Assembly: GCA_023247595.1 (NCBI GenBank)
Contig: JAHFGF010000098.1
Location: 1-6,290 of the forward strand
DNA: 6,290 bases
Direction of reading: 5' to 3'
From: Candidatus Omnitrophota bacterium
Lineage (GTDB): Bacteria; Omnitrophota; Koll11; Zapsychrales; Fredricksoniimonadaceae
Numbering within the stretch: position 1 is the first letter of the stretch; every line of letters starts with the position of its first letter. The position numbers were made by a program, and so were the translations under genes. The notes under the pieces were generated by a model, which ran no database searches, was not told where the DNA came from, and worked only from the letters and a program-made list of their open reading frames with translations. Positions 5,116-6,290 of the stretch are shown piece after piece.

Positions 5116-6290
5116 GTTGGGTAACGCGGGCAAAACCGCTTTTCTTTTCATCGCCACCAAAAATTTACCATAGGCAGCTGGTTGATAATTTTTCTGAACA
5201 AAATCGAGAATCGGCATAAATCCCGGCGAATCATGAAAATACGCCTGCGGGACAAAATTGTTGAGAAATATTTTTTCCATAAAAACATATTCCGGTTTAG
5301 CGTCTTCCAGCTGATCAATGGTTTTCTGTAACTGATCAGTTGTGTAAACGCTGTTGACCACAAACATCCGCATGCGCAAAGGCCTGGAAATCACCATCGG
5401 GTAATAATAAAAAAACGGCTTACGATTGGCCTGCAGGAGCAGTTTAATTTCAAAACTACTCAATATCGCGACTTTGGAATTCTCCGGCGTCAAATCAGTA
5501 ATGAGTTTGGCATCTTCAGCAAAATCAAATTCTTTACGATAATAGGCGACGAGCTCATCATCCGACTGAAAATCCGTATGCACACGAATATCTTCATTTG
5601 CTTCTCCCAATGAATTGAGCGGAAACTTAAAGGCGTCCGGATATTGAATAAACAGATGGTTGAAATACGACATCCGGCTGTTCGGTAAAAGCTGGACAAC
5701 CACAGGATCAACCATCGGATTACGGGAGAAATTAAAGACATTGGGATACGCGATAAAATCATGGGTTGTTGCCAAGGCGTAAGCGCTCACAACTAAAAGC
5801 CCGACAGAAATCCGGCGGGCGGTTTGACGGGAAACAAAGCCAAGCCCCTCCTTAACCCAAAAAGCCAAAATAAAAACATAAGGAATCGCGACCGCGTAAT
5901 AACTCGTCACCGCCGAACGGGCAATATAATAGTGATAAAGGCCAAGGCCGTAGACGCATAAAATCACGACGAGAAGATGCTGCCGGTCAATTTTGCGATA
6001 AAAAATAAGCCCCCCGACTATCAGTAATGTCAGGACATAAACCAGCGGGATGATAAATCCCATCAATGAAGCCAGATAAAAACGGTTTTTCAGACTTTCA
6101 TAAATCGGAGTTAATCCAAACCCGCTTAGGAAATATTCAATAAATTCACCCGTATTGCGCCAAAACTCCGCCGTGAAGAGGTGTTTTCCTTCTGTTAAAA
6201 ATAACAAACCAAGCGCGGTAACCAAAGCCAGGGCCGCGTATCCACAGGCATGCGGAAACTTAAGCCTGACCGGAAAAATTTCCTTATGCC
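5092..6290 (-). CDS. Multi-pass membrane protein, C-terminal part; probable GT-C/GT39-like glycosyltransferase, 5' end outside window
   Basis: Seen: the frame is open to the window edge, giving 398 whole codons plus stop. A TTG at 6225 is not a believable start, because it falls inside a hydrophobic segment that continues upstream. Numbering from the first whole codon, membrane segments lie near 14-32, 71-97, 104-122, 129-145 and 158-175, followed by a soluble tail of about 220 residues with alternating strands and helices (for example SKVAILSSFEIKLLL and PEYVFMEKIF). The short HYYIARS at the end of a membrane helix resembles motifs in polyprenyl-phosphate-sugar-dependent GT-C enzymes. Known: in these enzymes the catalytic acidic motif is in the first extracytoplasmic loop, which would be outside this window, so the assignment cannot be confirmed. 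Inference: a role in envelope glycan assembly. The last seven residues are encoded by the palindrome. It may also be a non-enzymatic membrane protein. Confidence 0.8.
   Translation of the reverse strand, partial: HKEIFPVRLKFPHACGYAALALVTALGLLFLTEGKHLFTAEFWRNTGEFIEYFLSGFGLTPIYESLKNRFYLASLMGFIIPLVYVLTLLIVGGLIFYRKIDRQHLLVVILCVYGLGLYHYYIARSAVTSYYAVAIPYVFILAFWVKEGLGFVSRQTARRISVGLLVVSAYALATTHDFIAYPNVFNFSRNPMVDPVVVQLLPNSRMSYFNHLFIQYPDAFKFPLNSLGEANEDIRVHTDFQSDDELVAYYRKEFDFAEDAKLITDLTPENSKVAILSSFEIKLLLQANRKPFFYYYPMVISRPLRMRMFVVNSVYTTDQLQKTIDQLEDAKPEYVFMEKIFLNNFVPQAYFHDSPGFMPILDFVQKNYQPAAYGKFLVAMKRKAVLPALPNYSATQKQ

Noticed and set aside
6223..6225. TTG start for the membrane protein
   Set aside because: The frame stays open upstream to the window edge with hydrophobic codons continuous across this TTG, so the real start is outside the window.

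Overview
The window holds one compact run of bacterial genes, all on the minus strand, so transcription runs from high to low coordinates. Base composition looks moderate (mid-40s % GC by eye), the genetic code is standard, and several starts have AGGAG-type ribosome binding sites. A membrane-anchored SGNH hydrolase and a GT-C-like membrane protein point to an ordinary bacterium with an elaborated envelope. No rRNA, tRNA or marker gene allows a lineage call. An uncultured Omnitrophota-type genome would fit, but that is only an impression. No phage gene, transposase, CRISPR array or RNA gene was seen.

Layout in transcription order: (1) 6290-5092, the C-terminal part of a multi-pass membrane protein, probably a GT-C/GT39-like glycosyltransferase, cut by the window edge; (2) 5091-4989, the longest intergenic gap, almost filled by an imperfect palindrome of about 116 bp (5000-5115) that also covers the last codons of gene 1 and reaches the ribosome binding site of the next gene; (3) 4988-4668, a stand-alone tRNA-binding OB-fold protein (MetRS C-terminal/beta-subunit type); (4) 4667-3915, an N-terminally anchored SGNH/GDSL hydrolase; (5) 3908-3381, a YkgJ-type cysteine-cluster protein; (6) 3378-2476, a DUF2156 (LPG synthase C-terminal-like, GNAT-fold) protein; (7) 2475-1849, a DEDDh 3'-5' exonuclease of the DnaQ type; (8) 1777-380, pabB; (9) 383-1, the N-terminal third to half of pabC.

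From the OB-fold gene to the exonuclease the genes abut or lie 0 to 6 nt apart. A 71-nt spacer follows the exonuclease, and pabB and pabC then overlap by 4 nt (ATGA). This fits one operon with translational coupling. PabB and PabC are consecutive enzymes making p-aminobenzoate for folate; the glutaminase partner PabA is not in the window. The middle genes have no obvious shared pathway. The pairing of a free tRNA-binding protein with a DUF2156 protein, whose relatives use aminoacyl-tRNA, is the most suggestive functional link.

The most unusual feature is the 116-bp palindrome at 5000-5115. It is not an intrinsic terminator, because neither side has a T-run, and it looks like a small palindromic repeat element or a structured leader.
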